Source of the DNA: JAPUEK01 sp963815355
GTDB lineage: Bacteria; Pseudomonadota; Alphaproteobacteria; Rhodobacterales; Rhodobacteraceae
Direction: 5' to 3'
Assembly (NCBI GenBank): GCA_963815355.1
Contig: CAWFGJ010000013.1
Span: 62,001-126,000 of the forward strand
DNA: 64,000 nt
In this document: in pieces, positions 1-8,590 of the stretch
Layout of the letters: every line of letters begins with the position of its first letter
How positions within the stretch are numbered: position 1 is the stretch's first letter
Translations under genes and position numbers: made by a program
The notes under the pieces: generated by a model
What the model saw: only the letters and a program-made list of their open reading frames with translations
Databases searched by the model: none
What the model was told of the DNA's origin: nothing

Positions 1-1526
1 CAGAGGGCATCCAGCGCTTCTTGCGGGGTTTTGTCACCCGACATAGCGTCGCCGATGTTCTGCCACCACAGTTGCGCCATCTTCGGATAATCCGGGATGT
101 TGGTGCCGGTGGGCGACCATGCAACACGTGCGGGGGAGCGGTAGAATTCGATCAGGCCACCCAGTTTGGGCGCGCGATCGGTGAAGTGCTGGCTGTCGAT
201 GGTCGACTGACGCGCAAAGGTCAGGCCGACATCCGACTTCTTCAGGTCGACGGTTTTGGAGGTCACGAACTGGGCATAGAGCCAGGCTGCCTGTGCGTGA
301 TCAACCGGGGTCGACTTCATCAAGGTCCACGACCCCACGTCTTGGTAGCCAACCTTGGTGCCTTCGCTCCAATACGCGCCATGCGGCGACGGAGCCATCC
401 GCCATTTCGGCGTACCGTCGTCGTTCATCACCGGCAAGCCGGGCTTGACCATGTCGGCGGTGAAGGCGGTGTACCAGAACATCTGCTGCGCGATCTGGCC
501 CTGTGCCGGCACGGGGCCAGCTTCACCAAAGACCATACCGGCGGCTTCTGGCGGCGAGTACTTCTTCAGCCAGTCGATCGCTTTGGTCACAGCATAGACG
601 GCTGCCGCGTCATTGGTGGCACCGCCACGCGCAACGCAAGAACCGACCGGACGCGAGTTTTCGTCAACGCGCACGCCCCATTCGTCAACCGGCAGGCCGT
701 TCGGCTCACCCTTGTCGCCCATGCCGGCCATCGACATCCACGCGTCGGTGTAGCGCCAGCCAAGCGACGGGTCTTTCTTGCCGTAGTCCATGTTGCCAAA
801 GACTTTGTCCGGACCGCCCGCATAGGTCATATCCCGGCCGGTGAAGAATTCAGCAATGTCTTCATAGGCCGACCAGTTGACCGGAACGCCAAGATCATAG
901 CCGTATTTGGCTTTGAAATCGTCTTTGGTTTTCTGATCGTTGAACCAGTCGTAGCGGAACCAGTAAAGGTTCGCGAACTGCTGGTCGGGCAGCTGGTACA
1001 GTTTGCCATCGGGGGCCGTGGTAAAGCTGGTGCCGATGAAGTCCGCCAGATCAAGGCCCGGGTTGGTCACGGACGCACCTTCGCCTGCCATCCAGTCGGT
1101 CAGGTTGCGGGCTTGCTGATAGCGCCAGTGGGTGCCGATCAGGTCAGAGTCGTTGATGTAGGCGTCATAGATATTCTCGCCCGACTGCATCTGCGTTTGC
1201 AGCTTTTCAACAACGTCGCCTTCGCCGATCAGGTCGTGGGTGACCTTGATGCCGGTGATTTTGAAAAAGGCGTCGGCCAGCACTTTGGATTCGTATTCAT
1301 GCGTCGTCAGGGTCTCGGAAGCGACCTTGATTTCCATGCCGGCAAACGGCTTGGCGGCATCAATGAACCACTGCATTTCGGATTCCTGACCAGCGCGGTC
1401 AAGCACCGACAGATCGCCGATTTCTGCGTCAAGGAAGGCTTTGGCCGCCTCCATATCCGCCCAGGCCGGTGCGCCCAGTGCCATCATCGCAAGCGCGATG
1501 GCCGTTGATGTATAACGCTTTCTCAT
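1..1526 (-). CDS. glpV: Glycerol ABC transporter substrate-binding protein GlpV (3' end outside window)
   Basis: Partial gene; it starts at the ATG whose complement is at 1524-1526 and runs off the left edge still open, giving about 508 residues of a family that is usually somewhat under 600. The product begins MRKRYTSTAIALAMMALGAP followed by AWA, a typical Sec signal peptide with cleavage near residue 23. The mature part has the look of a large carbohydrate-type extracellular binding protein. It would capture glycerol in the periplasm and deliver it to GlpP/GlpQ. The assignment rests on position: it is the last gene of a same-strand glpD-S-T-P-Q-U-V series, the order known from Rhizobium. 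A 98-base gap separates it from glpU. A GGAGG-like ribosome site lies just upstream of the start. Confidence 0.88.
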   Translation of the reverse strand, partial: MRKRYTSTAIALAMMALGAPAWADMEAAKAFLDAEIGDLSVLDRAGQESEMQWFIDAAKPFAGMEIKVASETLTTHEYESKVLADAFFKITGIKVTHDLIGEGDVVEKLQTQMQSGENIYDAYINDSDLIGTHWRYQQARNLTDWMAGEGASVTNPGLDLADFIGTSFTTAPDGKLYQLPDQQFANLYWFRYDWFNDQKTKDDFKAKYGYDLGVPVNWSAYEDIAEFFTGRDMTYAGGPDKVFGNMDYGKKDPSLGWRYTDAWMSMAGMGDKGEPNGLPVDEWGVRVDENSRPVGSCVARGGATNDAAAVYAVTKAIDWLKKYSPPEAAGMVFGEAGPVPAQGQIAQQMFWYTAFTADMVKPGLPVMNDDGTPKWRMAPSPHGAYWSEGTKVGYQDVGSWTLMKSTPVDHAQAAWLYAQFVTSKTVDLKKSDVGLTFARQSTIDSQHFTDRAPKLGGLIEFYRSPARVAWSPTGTNIPDYPKMAQLWWQNIGDAMSGDKTPQEALDAL

Positions 1527-1617
1527 TATATTCCTCCCAGAATGTTAGGCGTTGCAGTCTTCGTTCTTGCCGGGCGGCAGGGCTCGTACCCCCGCCATCC
1601 GGCAGCTTCATGCCGCG

Positions 1618-2019
1618 CTAGACCCAGCGAAAAACCGCCAAGGCATAGAGCGGGCAAAGGATCAATGCGCCCGTCAGTGGTGCACCGAAGAAGTAGAGCC
1701 AGCCCAAAGTGATAAAGGCCGAACCCAACAGTGTTATGAAAAGCCGGTCGCCGCGCGTTGTCTCAATGTGCAGCACGCCGCGACGGGGCGTTTCAGGAAA
1801 GCGGATCGCCAGCAGGGTAAAGGTGATCAACAGCGACGCGATGCAGAAAAAGAACAGCGCCACCGGAAAGGTCCAGGCCATCCAGCCGCCTTCAACCATC
1901 GGTGAGGTCCATTCCATACCGTCCTCGCCGCGTGGCACCGCCAGCAGCAAGGCCACCAGAATGGCCGCCATAGCGGCGACAATGGTCGCGTAGACCGAGG
2001 TCCAACGGGTCGCAGTCAT
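1618..2019 (-). CDS. glpU: Small membrane protein of glycerol ABC transporter, GlpU (DUF2160 type)
   Basis: 133-residue protein starting MTATRWTSVYATIVAAM. The ATG at 2017-2019 shares one base with the stop of glpQ (TGATG), so I prefer it to longer in-frame starts inside glpQ. Three to four hydrophobic segments are visible: residues about 8-28, 44-68 and two in the last third. No catalytic motif is seen. In the rhizobial glycerol operon a small membrane protein of this size lies between the second permease and the binding protein; its role is unclear, probably accessory to the importer. The identification rests mainly on that position and on the membrane topology. Confidence 0.8.
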   Translation of the reverse strand: MTATRWTSVYATIVAAMAAILVALLLAVPRGEDGMEWTSPMVEGGWMAWTFPVALFFFCIASLLITFTLLAIRFPETPRRGVLHIETTRGDRLFITLLGSAFITLGWLYFFGAPLTGALILCPLYALAVFRWV

Positions 2020-2825
2020 CACACCCTCCCTAGGGCGAAGCCCTTGGCGATATAGTTGCGGACAAAGTAGATCACCAAGGCGCCGGGGATGATCGTCAGA
2101 ACGCCCGCAGCGGCCAGAACCCCCCAGTCCATGCCAGAGGCAGAGACGGTCCGGGTCATCGTCGCGGCAATCGACTTGGCATTCACAGCCGTAAGCGTGC
2201 GCGACAAAAGCAGTTCCACCCACGAGAACATAAAGCAGAAGAACGCCGCCACGCCGATGCCGCTTGCGATCAGCGGGATGAAGATTTTGACGAAGAAGCG
2301 GCCAAAGCTGTAGCCGTCGATATAGGCCGTCTCATCGATTTCCTTGGGCACGCCGCGCATAAAGCCTTCGAGAATCCAGACCGCCAACGGCACGTTAAAC
2401 AGGCAATGCGCCAGTGCCACAGCGATGTGGGTGTCGAACAGACCGACCGAGGAATACAGCTGAAAGAACGGCAGCGCGAAGACGGCAGGCGGGGCCATCC
2501 GGTTGGTCAGCAGCCAGAAGAACAGATGCTTGTCGCCCATAAAGTTATAGCGCGAGAACGCGTAGGCGGCTGGCAATGCCACAGAGATCGAGATCACCGT
2601 GTTCATCACCACATAGATGATCGAATTGACGTAACCCATGTACCAGCTTGGATCTGTCAGGATCGTCACATAGTTCTGCAAGGTAAACCCTGCCGGAAAA
2701 AGGGAAAATCCCGATGTGATCTCTGAGTTGGTCTTGAAGCTCATGTTCATCAGCCAGTAGATCGGCACCAGAAGAAACAAGAGATAGACGGTCATGACGA
2801 TGGCGGAACCTTTGATGCGCATCAC
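2019..2825 (-). CDS. glpQ: Glycerol ABC transporter permease GlpQ
   Basis: 268-residue inner-membrane permease of the MalG class, with six predicted transmembrane segments. The EAA-type loop is visible around residues 168-186 (PKEIDETAYIDG then FFVKIFIPLI), where the ATPase subunits dock. The ATG at 2825 overlaps the end of glpP by four bases, and its stop overlaps the glpU start by one, so the genes look translationally coupled. It would form a heterodimer with GlpP to move glycerol across the membrane. The substrate is inferred from the glpD/glpR context, not from the permease itself. Confidence 0.9.
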   Translation of the reverse strand: MMRIKGSAIVMTVYLLFLLVPIYWLMNMSFKTNSEITSGFSLFPAGFTLQNYVTILTDPSWYMGYVNSIIYVVMNTVISISVALPAAYAFSRYNFMGDKHLFFWLLTNRMAPPAVFALPFFQLYSSVGLFDTHIAVALAHCLFNVPLAVWILEGFMRGVPKEIDETAYIDGYSFGRFFVKIFIPLIASGIGVAAFFCFMFSWVELLLSRTLTAVNAKSIAATMTRTVSASGMDWGVLAAAGVLTIIPGALVIYFVRNYIAKGFALGRV

Positions 2826-3694
2826 TTTGTCTCCTGCTTATCGAGGGTGACCATAACGGTGTAGAAGACCCAACTGACCAACAGGATCACGAGGAAATAC
2901 ATCAGCGAGAACGCCGCCGCAGGCCCAAGGTCAAACTGCCCGACGGCCATCTTTACCAGATCAATGGACAGGAAGGTGGTCGAATTGCCCGGACCGCCCC
3001 CGGTCACGACGAAGGGTTCGGTGTAGATCATGAAGCTGTCCATGAACCGCAACAGCACCGCGATCAAAAGCACACCGGCCATCTTGGGCAACTCGATATA
3101 GCGAAAGATGCTCCAACGGCTGGCTTGGTCGATGCGCGCCGCTTGGTAATAGGCCTCGGGGATGGATTGCAGCCCGGCATAGCTGAGCAACGCAACCAAA
3201 GAGGTCCAGTGCCAGACATCCATGACAATGACCGTGGCCCAAGCATCAAGGGCATCGCTGGTGTAGTTATAGTCGATGCCAAGGGCGGCCAGACCGTGGC
3301 CCAGCAGCCCGATGTCGACCCGGCAGAAGATCTGCCAGATGGTGCCGACCACGTTGAACGGCACCAACAGCGGCAGGGCCATCAGCACCAGCACAAAGCT
3401 GGCCCAAAAGCCTTTCTTGGGCATATTCAGCGCCACGAAGATGCCCAGCGGCACCTCGATGGCCAAGATGATGCCGGTAAAGATCACCTGCCGCCCGAGG
3501 GCCGCGTGCAACCGGTCGGACCGCACCATTTCCTCAAACCAGCCAAGGCCGTTCCAGAAGAATTCATTCTTGCCGAAGGTGTCGTTGAAGGCATAGTTCA
3601 CGACCGTCATCAGCGGAATAACCGCGGAAAAGGCCACCAGCACCAAAACCGGAAGGACCAGAAACCACGCTTTGTTGTTTTGGGTCTTGTCCAT
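2822..3694 (-). CDS. glpP: Glycerol ABC transporter permease GlpP
   Basis: 290-residue permease of the MalF class starting MDKTQNNKAWFLVLPVLVLV. Six transmembrane segments are apparent, with the EAA-type loop around residues 183-205 (IPEAYYQAARIDQA). The ATG at 3694 overlaps the glpT stop (TGATG); a GTG codon directly before it would add one residue and is less likely. It pairs with GlpQ. A probable helical hairpin near residues 5-30 is followed by a periplasmic stretch. It belongs to the tightly packed minus-strand operon that starts at glpD. Confidence 0.9.
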   Translation of the reverse strand: MDKTQNNKAWFLVLPVLVLVAFSAVIPLMTVVNYAFNDTFGKNEFFWNGLGWFEEMVRSDRLHAALGRQVIFTGIILAIEVPLGIFVALNMPKKGFWASFVLVLMALPLLVPFNVVGTIWQIFCRVDIGLLGHGLAALGIDYNYTSDALDAWATVIVMDVWHWTSLVALLSYAGLQSIPEAYYQAARIDQASRWSIFRYIELPKMAGVLLIAVLLRFMDSFMIYTEPFVVTGGGPGNSTTFLSIDLVKMAVGQFDLGPAAAFSLMYFLVILLVSWVFYTVMVTLDKQETK

Positions 3695-4770
3695 CACGCG
3701 GCCTTCCCTTGAACACGCCAGTCATCGACGTAAACGTTGATTTTATCGGGCGCGAACCGGATATGGGTCATGTTTGCACCGACGGGATGGCCCTCGGGCA
3801 GGATGACATTCACCGCAACGCCGCCAATTTCCGCGCGGATGATGCGGTGACGGCCCACATCTTCGACACGTTTGATTTGCGCGGGAAGCCCGTCGCCCTC
3901 GGTCAATTCCGCATATTCCGGGCGAATGCCGATCTGCGTACGCCCGGTCGGCGCCGCATAGGTTGCCCCCAACGGGACGGCATTCCCGCCGACAATGGCC
4001 TGCGCGCCGTCAACCCTTGCCTCAAGCAGGTTCATCCCCGGAGAACCGATGAAATAGCCCACAAAGGTGTGCGCGGGCGTCTCAAACAGCTCTTCCGGTG
4101 TGCCCAACTGCACCACCCTGCCCTCGTGCAGCACGACAACCTTGTCGGCGAAGGTCAGCGCCTCGGTCTGGTCATGGGTGACGTAGATCATCGTGTGACC
4201 GAATTCGCGGTGCAATGATTTGAGCTGGGTGCGCAGCTCCCATTTCATATGCGGGTCGATCACGGTCAGCGGCTCATCGAACAAGATCGCGTTCACATCC
4301 TCGCGCACCATGCCGCGGCCAAGGCTGATTTTCTGTTTGGCGTCGGCGGTCAGGCCCCGCGCCTTGCGGTCCAACGTTGCCTCCATGCCGATCATCTGGG
4401 CGATCAGGGCCACGCGCGATTGGATATCGGCCGCCGCCATGCCGCGATTCTTGAGCGGAAACGCAAGGTTTTCGCGCACGGTCATGGTGTCGTAGACCAC
4501 GGGAAACTGAAACACCTGCGCGATGTTGCGCTTTGCGGTCGGGGCGTCGGTCACATCTGTTTCGCCAAACAGCACCCGTCCATGAGACGGGCGCAGCAAG
4601 CCAGAGATGATGTTCAGAAGCGTGGTCTTGCCGCTTCCCGACGCACCAAGCAGCGCGTAGGCGCCGCCATCCTGCCAGACATGATCCACTTGCTTCAGCG
4701 CAAAATCCGCATCCTTGCTGGCGTTGGCAACATAGCTGTGAGCGAGGTTTGAGAGGGTGATCTGTGCCAT
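3694..4770 (-). CDS. glpT: Glycerol ABC transporter ATPase GlpT (atypical signature motif)
   Basis: 358-residue ABC ATPase. Walker A GASGSGKTT is at residues 42-50 and Walker B ILFDEP at about 162-167. A C-terminal TOBE-like regulatory region covers about 235-355. The ABC signature is not LSGGQ but LTADAKQ (about 140-146) followed by KISLGRG, so this subunit carries a degenerate composite site. GlpS next door has canonical motifs, which points to an asymmetric ATPase heterodimer. It starts three bases after the glpS stop and overlaps glpP. The name means the ATPase of the ABC importer, not the E. coli glycerol-3-phosphate antiporter of the same name. Confidence 0.9.
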   Translation of the reverse strand: MAQITLSNLAHSYVANASKDADFALKQVDHVWQDGGAYALLGASGSGKTTLLNIISGLLRPSHGRVLFGETDVTDAPTAKRNIAQVFQFPVVYDTMTVRENLAFPLKNRGMAAADIQSRVALIAQMIGMEATLDRKARGLTADAKQKISLGRGMVREDVNAILFDEPLTVIDPHMKWELRTQLKSLHREFGHTMIYVTHDQTEALTFADKVVVLHEGRVVQLGTPEELFETPAHTFVGYFIGSPGMNLLEARVDGAQAIVGGNAVPLGATYAAPTGRTQIGIRPEYAELTEGDGLPAQIKRVEDVGRHRIIRAEIGGVAVNVILPEGHPVGANMTHIRFAPDKINVYVDDWRVQGKAA

Positions 4771-4773
4771 GGT

Positions 4774-5862
4774 TTACTCCTGCGCCGCGCTGTTGCCTGC
4801 GGCGGCAAGCCGGCCTTCGGTGTCGAAAAGGTAGGCATGCGACGGGTCGAGCCAAACCTCCAACGTGCGGCCCGCCTTCATCTCGTGCACCCCGTGGACT
4901 AGCCCGACCCAAGCATCTGTGCCGTGCGACAGATGAAGAAAGGTCTCTGATCCGGTGATTTCATTGGCACCGAGGGTGCAGGAGAACGGCATCGCTTGCG
5001 GGGAATGTTGGTGTATTTCCAGATGGTTGGCGCGAAAGCCCGCCGTATAGACCCCATCCCGCAAACTGGCAAAGGCACCCGTCGCGGGGGCGGACGCGCT
5101 TTGCCCGAAACGCAAGGTATCGCCCGATTTGGTGCAGGCGATGAAATTCATCGGTGGGTCCGAAAACACCCGCGCGGTGATGGTATTCGCCGGACGCCGA
5201 TACACCGATGGTGTCGCGCCGAATTGGGTGATCCGGCCTTCCCACAGTGTTGCGGTATTGCCGCCCAGCAGCAGCGCCTCTTCCGGTTCCGTGGTCGCAT
5301 ACACAAAAATCGCGCCGGATTGTTCAAAAATCCGCGGGATTTCGGCGCGCAGTTCTTCGCGCAATTTGTAGTCGAGGTTGGCAAGCGGCTCGTCCAGCAA
5401 CACCAGCCCGGCCTCTTTCACCAAGGCCCGCGCCAAGGCGCATCTTTGTTGCTGGCCGCCCGACAACTCCAGCGGTTTACGCTTGAGCATCGGCGTCAGC
5501 TTGAGCATCTCAGCCGTGGCGCGCACGGCATGGTCAATCTCGGTCTTGGATTTCCCAATCAGCCGCAGCGGTGAGGCGATGTTGTCATACACCGTCATGC
5601 CGGGGTAGTTGATGAACTGCTGGTAGACCATCGCCACCTTGCGGTCTTGGACGCGCTGCCCGGTCACATCCTTGCCGTGCCACAGAATGCGGCCCGTGGT
5701 CGGGGCATCCAGCCCGGCCATAAGGCGCATCAGCGAGGTCTTGCCCGAGGACGTTGGCCCCAGCAGCACGTTCATCGTGCCTTTTTCCAGCGTAAGGTCG
5801 GTGGGCTGGATATGAACCTGCCCATTGACGACCCGTGACACTGCCCGAAGTTCAAAAGTCAT
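4774..5862 (-). CDS. glpS: Glycerol ABC transporter ATPase GlpS
   Basis: 362-residue ABC ATPase of the MalK/UgpC type. Walker A GPTSSGKTS is at residues 35-43, the signature LSGGQ at about 133-137, and Walker B VLLDEP at about 154-159, followed by a TOBE-like C-terminal region. It is the canonical partner of GlpT in a two-ATPase importer. Its ATG overlaps the glpD stop (ATGA), so it is coupled to glpD. It follows the dehydrogenase and precedes the rest of the importer, as in the rhizobial glycerol operon. Confidence 0.9.
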   Translation of the reverse strand: MTFELRAVSRVVNGQVHIQPTDLTLEKGTMNVLLGPTSSGKTSLMRLMAGLDAPTTGRILWHGKDVTGQRVQDRKVAMVYQQFINYPGMTVYDNIASPLRLIGKSKTEIDHAVRATAEMLKLTPMLKRKPLELSGGQQQRCALARALVKEAGLVLLDEPLANLDYKLREELRAEIPRIFEQSGAIFVYATTEPEEALLLGGNTATLWEGRITQFGATPSVYRRPANTITARVFSDPPMNFIACTKSGDTLRFGQSASAPATGAFASLRDGVYTAGFRANHLEIHQHSPQAMPFSCTLGANEITGSETFLHLSHGTDAWVGLVHGVHEMKAGRTLEVWLDPSHAYLFDTEGRLAAAGNSAAQE

Positions 5863-7472
5863 CCTTGGCCCTCATTTTGCAGCTGGGGCAACGCCCCGGC
5901 GGCGGTCGGTTCGATATGGGTCATGTAGTGGTCAAGTGCGGCGATCTGCTCGGATGTGAGGCGCAGCCCAAGTTTGGTGCGCCGCCACACGACGTCTTCG
6001 GCGCGCTTGGCAAATTCGTGCGTCATCAGCCAGCGCACCTCGGCCGCCGTCAGGGTGGCGCCAAAGTCTTGGCCAAGGTCTTCGGGCACACGCGCGGTGC
6101 CCAGCAGAGCCATGGCCTCGGTGCCATAGGCGCGGATCAGGCGCTTGGCCCAATAATCGGTCAGGAACGGGAAGGCCGCTTTCAACTGGGCGGTCAGGGC
6201 GGGAACGCCATCAGTTGGAAAGCGTCCACCCGGCAGCGCCACGCGGGCGGTCCATTTCCCCTTTGCCGCCGGAAAGAACGGCTGCAATTTTGCCAGCGCG
6301 CTTTCGGCGAGCCTGCGATAGGTCGTGATCTTGCCACCAAATACGTTCAGCAACGGCGCGCCCTTGGTATCAAGGCTTAGCACATAGTCGCGCGTGGCGG
6401 CGGTCGCGGATTTGGCGCCATCGTTGTAAAGCGGGCGCACGCCGGAATAGGTCCAGACCACGTCTTTGGCGGTGACCGCCTTCTCAAAATACTGAGACGC
6501 AAAGTTGCACAGATAGTCACGCTCTTCGTCGGTGCAGGTCACGGGGCCGGGTTTGGCGCTGTGGTCTTTGTCTGTCGTCCCGATCAGGGTAAAATCCTGT
6601 TCATAAGGGATCGCAAAGATGATGCGGCCATCGGTCCCCTGAAAGAAGTAACAGCGGTCGTGATCATAAAGCTTGCGCGTGACGATGTGCGAGCCGCGCA
6701 CAAGGCGCACACCTTCGGTTGAATTGATCCGCGCCACATTGCGGATGATGTCTTCAACCCACGGCCCGCCGGCATTGACCAGCGCGCGGGACTTGTGCTG
6801 CTGCACCCCTTGCGGGCCCTGCGTGGTGATCAGCCAGTGATCAGCGTGCCGGTCAGCGCTGGTGACTTTGGTCTGGGTCATAATCGTGGCGCCGCGCTCG
6901 GCGGCGTCTCGCGCGTTCAGCGCCACAAGTTTGGCGTCTTCGACCCAGCAATCGGAGTATTCATACCCGTGCTTGAACCGCTGTTGCAGCGGCTTTCCCG
7001 CAGGATCGGTTGCCAGATCCAGACTGCGGGTGGCGGGCAAGATCTTGCGACCGCCAAGGTGATCATAGAGGAACAACCCCAGACGGATCAGCCACGCCGG
7101 GCGGCGGCCCTTCATCCAGGGCATCACCATCGAGATCAGGCGGCCCGTCGGCGTGTCGCCTTCAAACCGCATGTCGGGGTGATAGGGCAAGACAAAGCGC
7201 ATGGGCCAACTGATGTGCGGCATCGCGGCAAGCAGGGTTTCCCGCTCTTCCAGCGCTTCGCGCACCAGGCGAAACTCAAAATATTCAAGATAGCGCAACC
7301 CGCCGTGAAAGAGCTTGGTCGAAGCAGACGACGTTGCCTGCGCCAGATCCGATTGCTCTGCCAAAACCACCGTAAGCCCGCGGCCAACGGCATCGCGCGC
7401 AATGCCGCACCCGTTGATCCCCCCGCCAATGATGAAAACATCAGCCAAGTCTGGCTGCTGGCCTGTGGTCAC
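5859..7472 (-). CDS. glpD: Aerobic glycerol-3-phosphate dehydrogenase GlpD
   Basis: 537-residue flavoenzyme that oxidises glycerol 3-phosphate to dihydroxyacetone phosphate at the inner membrane and feeds electrons to quinone. The N-terminal FAD fold shows GGGINGCGIA (about residues 15-24). The family pattern continues through STKLFHGGLRYLE, and the C-terminal region is of the GlpD type. I choose a GTG start (complement of 7470-7472), giving VTTGQQPDLADVFIIGGG, because GGGAGGGG lies just upstream. The open frame extends further, but the added residues look non-coding. It is the first gene of the glycerol operon, facing glpR across a 275-base promoter region. No glycerol kinase gene is seen here. 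Confidence 0.92.
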   Translation of the reverse strand: MTTGQQPDLADVFIIGGGINGCGIARDAVGRGLTVVLAEQSDLAQATSSASTKLFHGGLRYLEYFEFRLVREALEERETLLAAMPHISWPMRFVLPYHPDMRFEGDTPTGRLISMVMPWMKGRRPAWLIRLGLFLYDHLGGRKILPATRSLDLATDPAGKPLQQRFKHGYEYSDCWVEDAKLVALNARDAAERGATIMTQTKVTSADRHADHWLITTQGPQGVQQHKSRALVNAGGPWVEDIIRNVARINSTEGVRLVRGSHIVTRKLYDHDRCYFFQGTDGRIIFAIPYEQDFTLIGTTDKDHSAKPGPVTCTDEERDYLCNFASQYFEKAVTAKDVVWTYSGVRPLYNDGAKSATAATRDYVLSLDTKGAPLLNVFGGKITTYRRLAESALAKLQPFFPAAKGKWTARVALPGGRFPTDGVPALTAQLKAAFPFLTDYWAKRLIRAYGTEAMALLGTARVPEDLGQDFGATLTAAEVRWLMTHEFAKRAEDVVWRRTKLGLRLTSEQIAALDHYMTHIEPTAAGALPQLQNEGQG

Positions 7473-7747
7473 GTCTGCCCCTCCCGTGGTTGACAGGAAC
7501 GTGAAGGGATTCTTCGTTTCGGTCAACAAATTTATTCGCTTTTGCGCGAAATAGAGAAAAACCGAACAGTTAGGCGCAAATTCGGCCTGCAATCCTCTGA
7601 TTTAACAGGATTTTGCCAAAGCGCGCAAAAACGCGCTGCGCTGCAGCGGCCAAGTTTCCTTTTGGGCCTGTCGCCTTTCGGGCTTGATCCAATGTTCGGA
7701 ATGCCCGAAAGCTGAGATAGAAAAACCGAACACAGGTGACCGCTCAC
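7473..7747. promoter_or_regulatory. Divergent glpD/glpR promoter region with repeated CCGAA/TTCGG motifs
   Basis: The intergenic region between glpD and glpR holds a 14-base direct repeat, AGAAAAACCGAACA, at 7555-7568 and 7719-7732. The second copy ends 15 bases before the glpR start. An inverted TTCGG (7695-7699) / CCGAA (7705-7709) pair and further TTCGG copies near 7518 and 7578 lie between. Short repeated motifs of this kind are what a DeoR-family repressor such as GlpR would be expected to bind; that is inference. The last copy overlaps the region where glpR would initiate, which suggests autoregulation. Confidence 0.55.
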
Positions 7748-8515
7748 ATGGCCCTCAGCTTTCGCCAAACTGAAATCCTCGATCTGGCCCGCAGCGATGG
7801 CCGCGTGATTGTCGACGATCTGGCGAGCCGGTTTGATGTGACACTTCAGACCATCCGACGTGACCTGACCGAACTGGCGGATGCCGGGCATCTTGACCGG
7901 GTACATGGCGGCGCGGTGCCGCGGACCGGGGTTACCAACCTTGGATATGAGCAACGCCGCCGGATGAATGACGCGGCCAAGACCGCCATCGCCCGGGCCT
8001 GCGCGGCAGAAATCCCCAACAACTGCTCCATCATCATCAACTTGGGCACCACGACAGAGGCCGTCGCGCGCGCGCTTTTGCTGCATTCAAACATTACGGT
8101 CGTCACCAACAACATGAACGTGGCCAATATTCTGGTGGCCAACCCCAGTTGCGAGATCATGGTGGCGGGCGGGGCGCTGCGCCGATCGGACGGTGGTCTG
8201 GTCGGTGAACTGACCACCCAGTTCTTTGAGCAATTCAAGGTGGATTTTGCCGTGATCGGGGCGTCGGCGCTGGATCTGGACGGGGACTTGCTTGATTTTG
8301 ATCTGGCCGAAGTCCGCGTTTCAAAGGCGATCATCCAGCAGGCGCGCAAGACCTTTTTGGTCTGTGATCATTCCAAACTGGGCCGGTCGGCGCCCGCGCG
8401 CCTTGCCTCGCTTTCTGAAATCGAGGTGATTTTTACAGATCTGCCACTGCCCGCGGATCTGGCCAAGAAATGCGCGGATTGGGACACGCGGCAAGTCGTG
8501 ACCGACAAAGGCTGA
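7748..8515 (+). CDS. glpR: Glycerol regulon repressor GlpR (DeoR family)
   Basis: About 255 residues starting MALSFRQTEILDLARSDGRV. An N-terminal DeoR helix-turn-helix (residues about 5-58, with VTLQTIRRDLTEL as the recognition helix) is followed by a phosphosugar-sensor domain with the conserved stretches INLGTTTEAVARAL and CDHSKLGR. The inducer is expected to be glycerol 3-phosphate. AGGTGA at 7735-7740 fits the ATG at 7748; a GTG at 7736 would add four residues. It is transcribed divergently from the glycerol operon that it presumably represses. Confidence 0.9.
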   Translation: MALSFRQTEILDLARSDGRVIVDDLASRFDVTLQTIRRDLTELADAGHLDRVHGGAVPRTGVTNLGYEQRRRMNDAAKTAIARACAAEIPNNCSIIINLGTTTEAVARALLLHSNITVVTNNMNVANILVANPSCEIMVAGGALRRSDGGLVGELTTQFFEQFKVDFAVIGASALDLDGDLLDFDLAEVRVSKAIIQQARKTFLVCDHSKLGRSAPARLASLSEIEVIFTDLPLPADLAKKCADWDTRQVVTDKG

Positions 8516-8590
8516 TCTGCGACCCCATGTTGGACGACAAGACCGCCGCCCCTGACGACAGACGACGCGCCGTTGCAAATCAGGTGCGGG

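Noticed and set aside
21..1508. A 495-codon plus-strand open frame opposite glpV
   Set aside because: It is antisense to a clear binding protein with signal peptide; the frame is open only because of high GC and third-position bias, and its composition (rich in Arg, Gly, His) is typical of a shadow.
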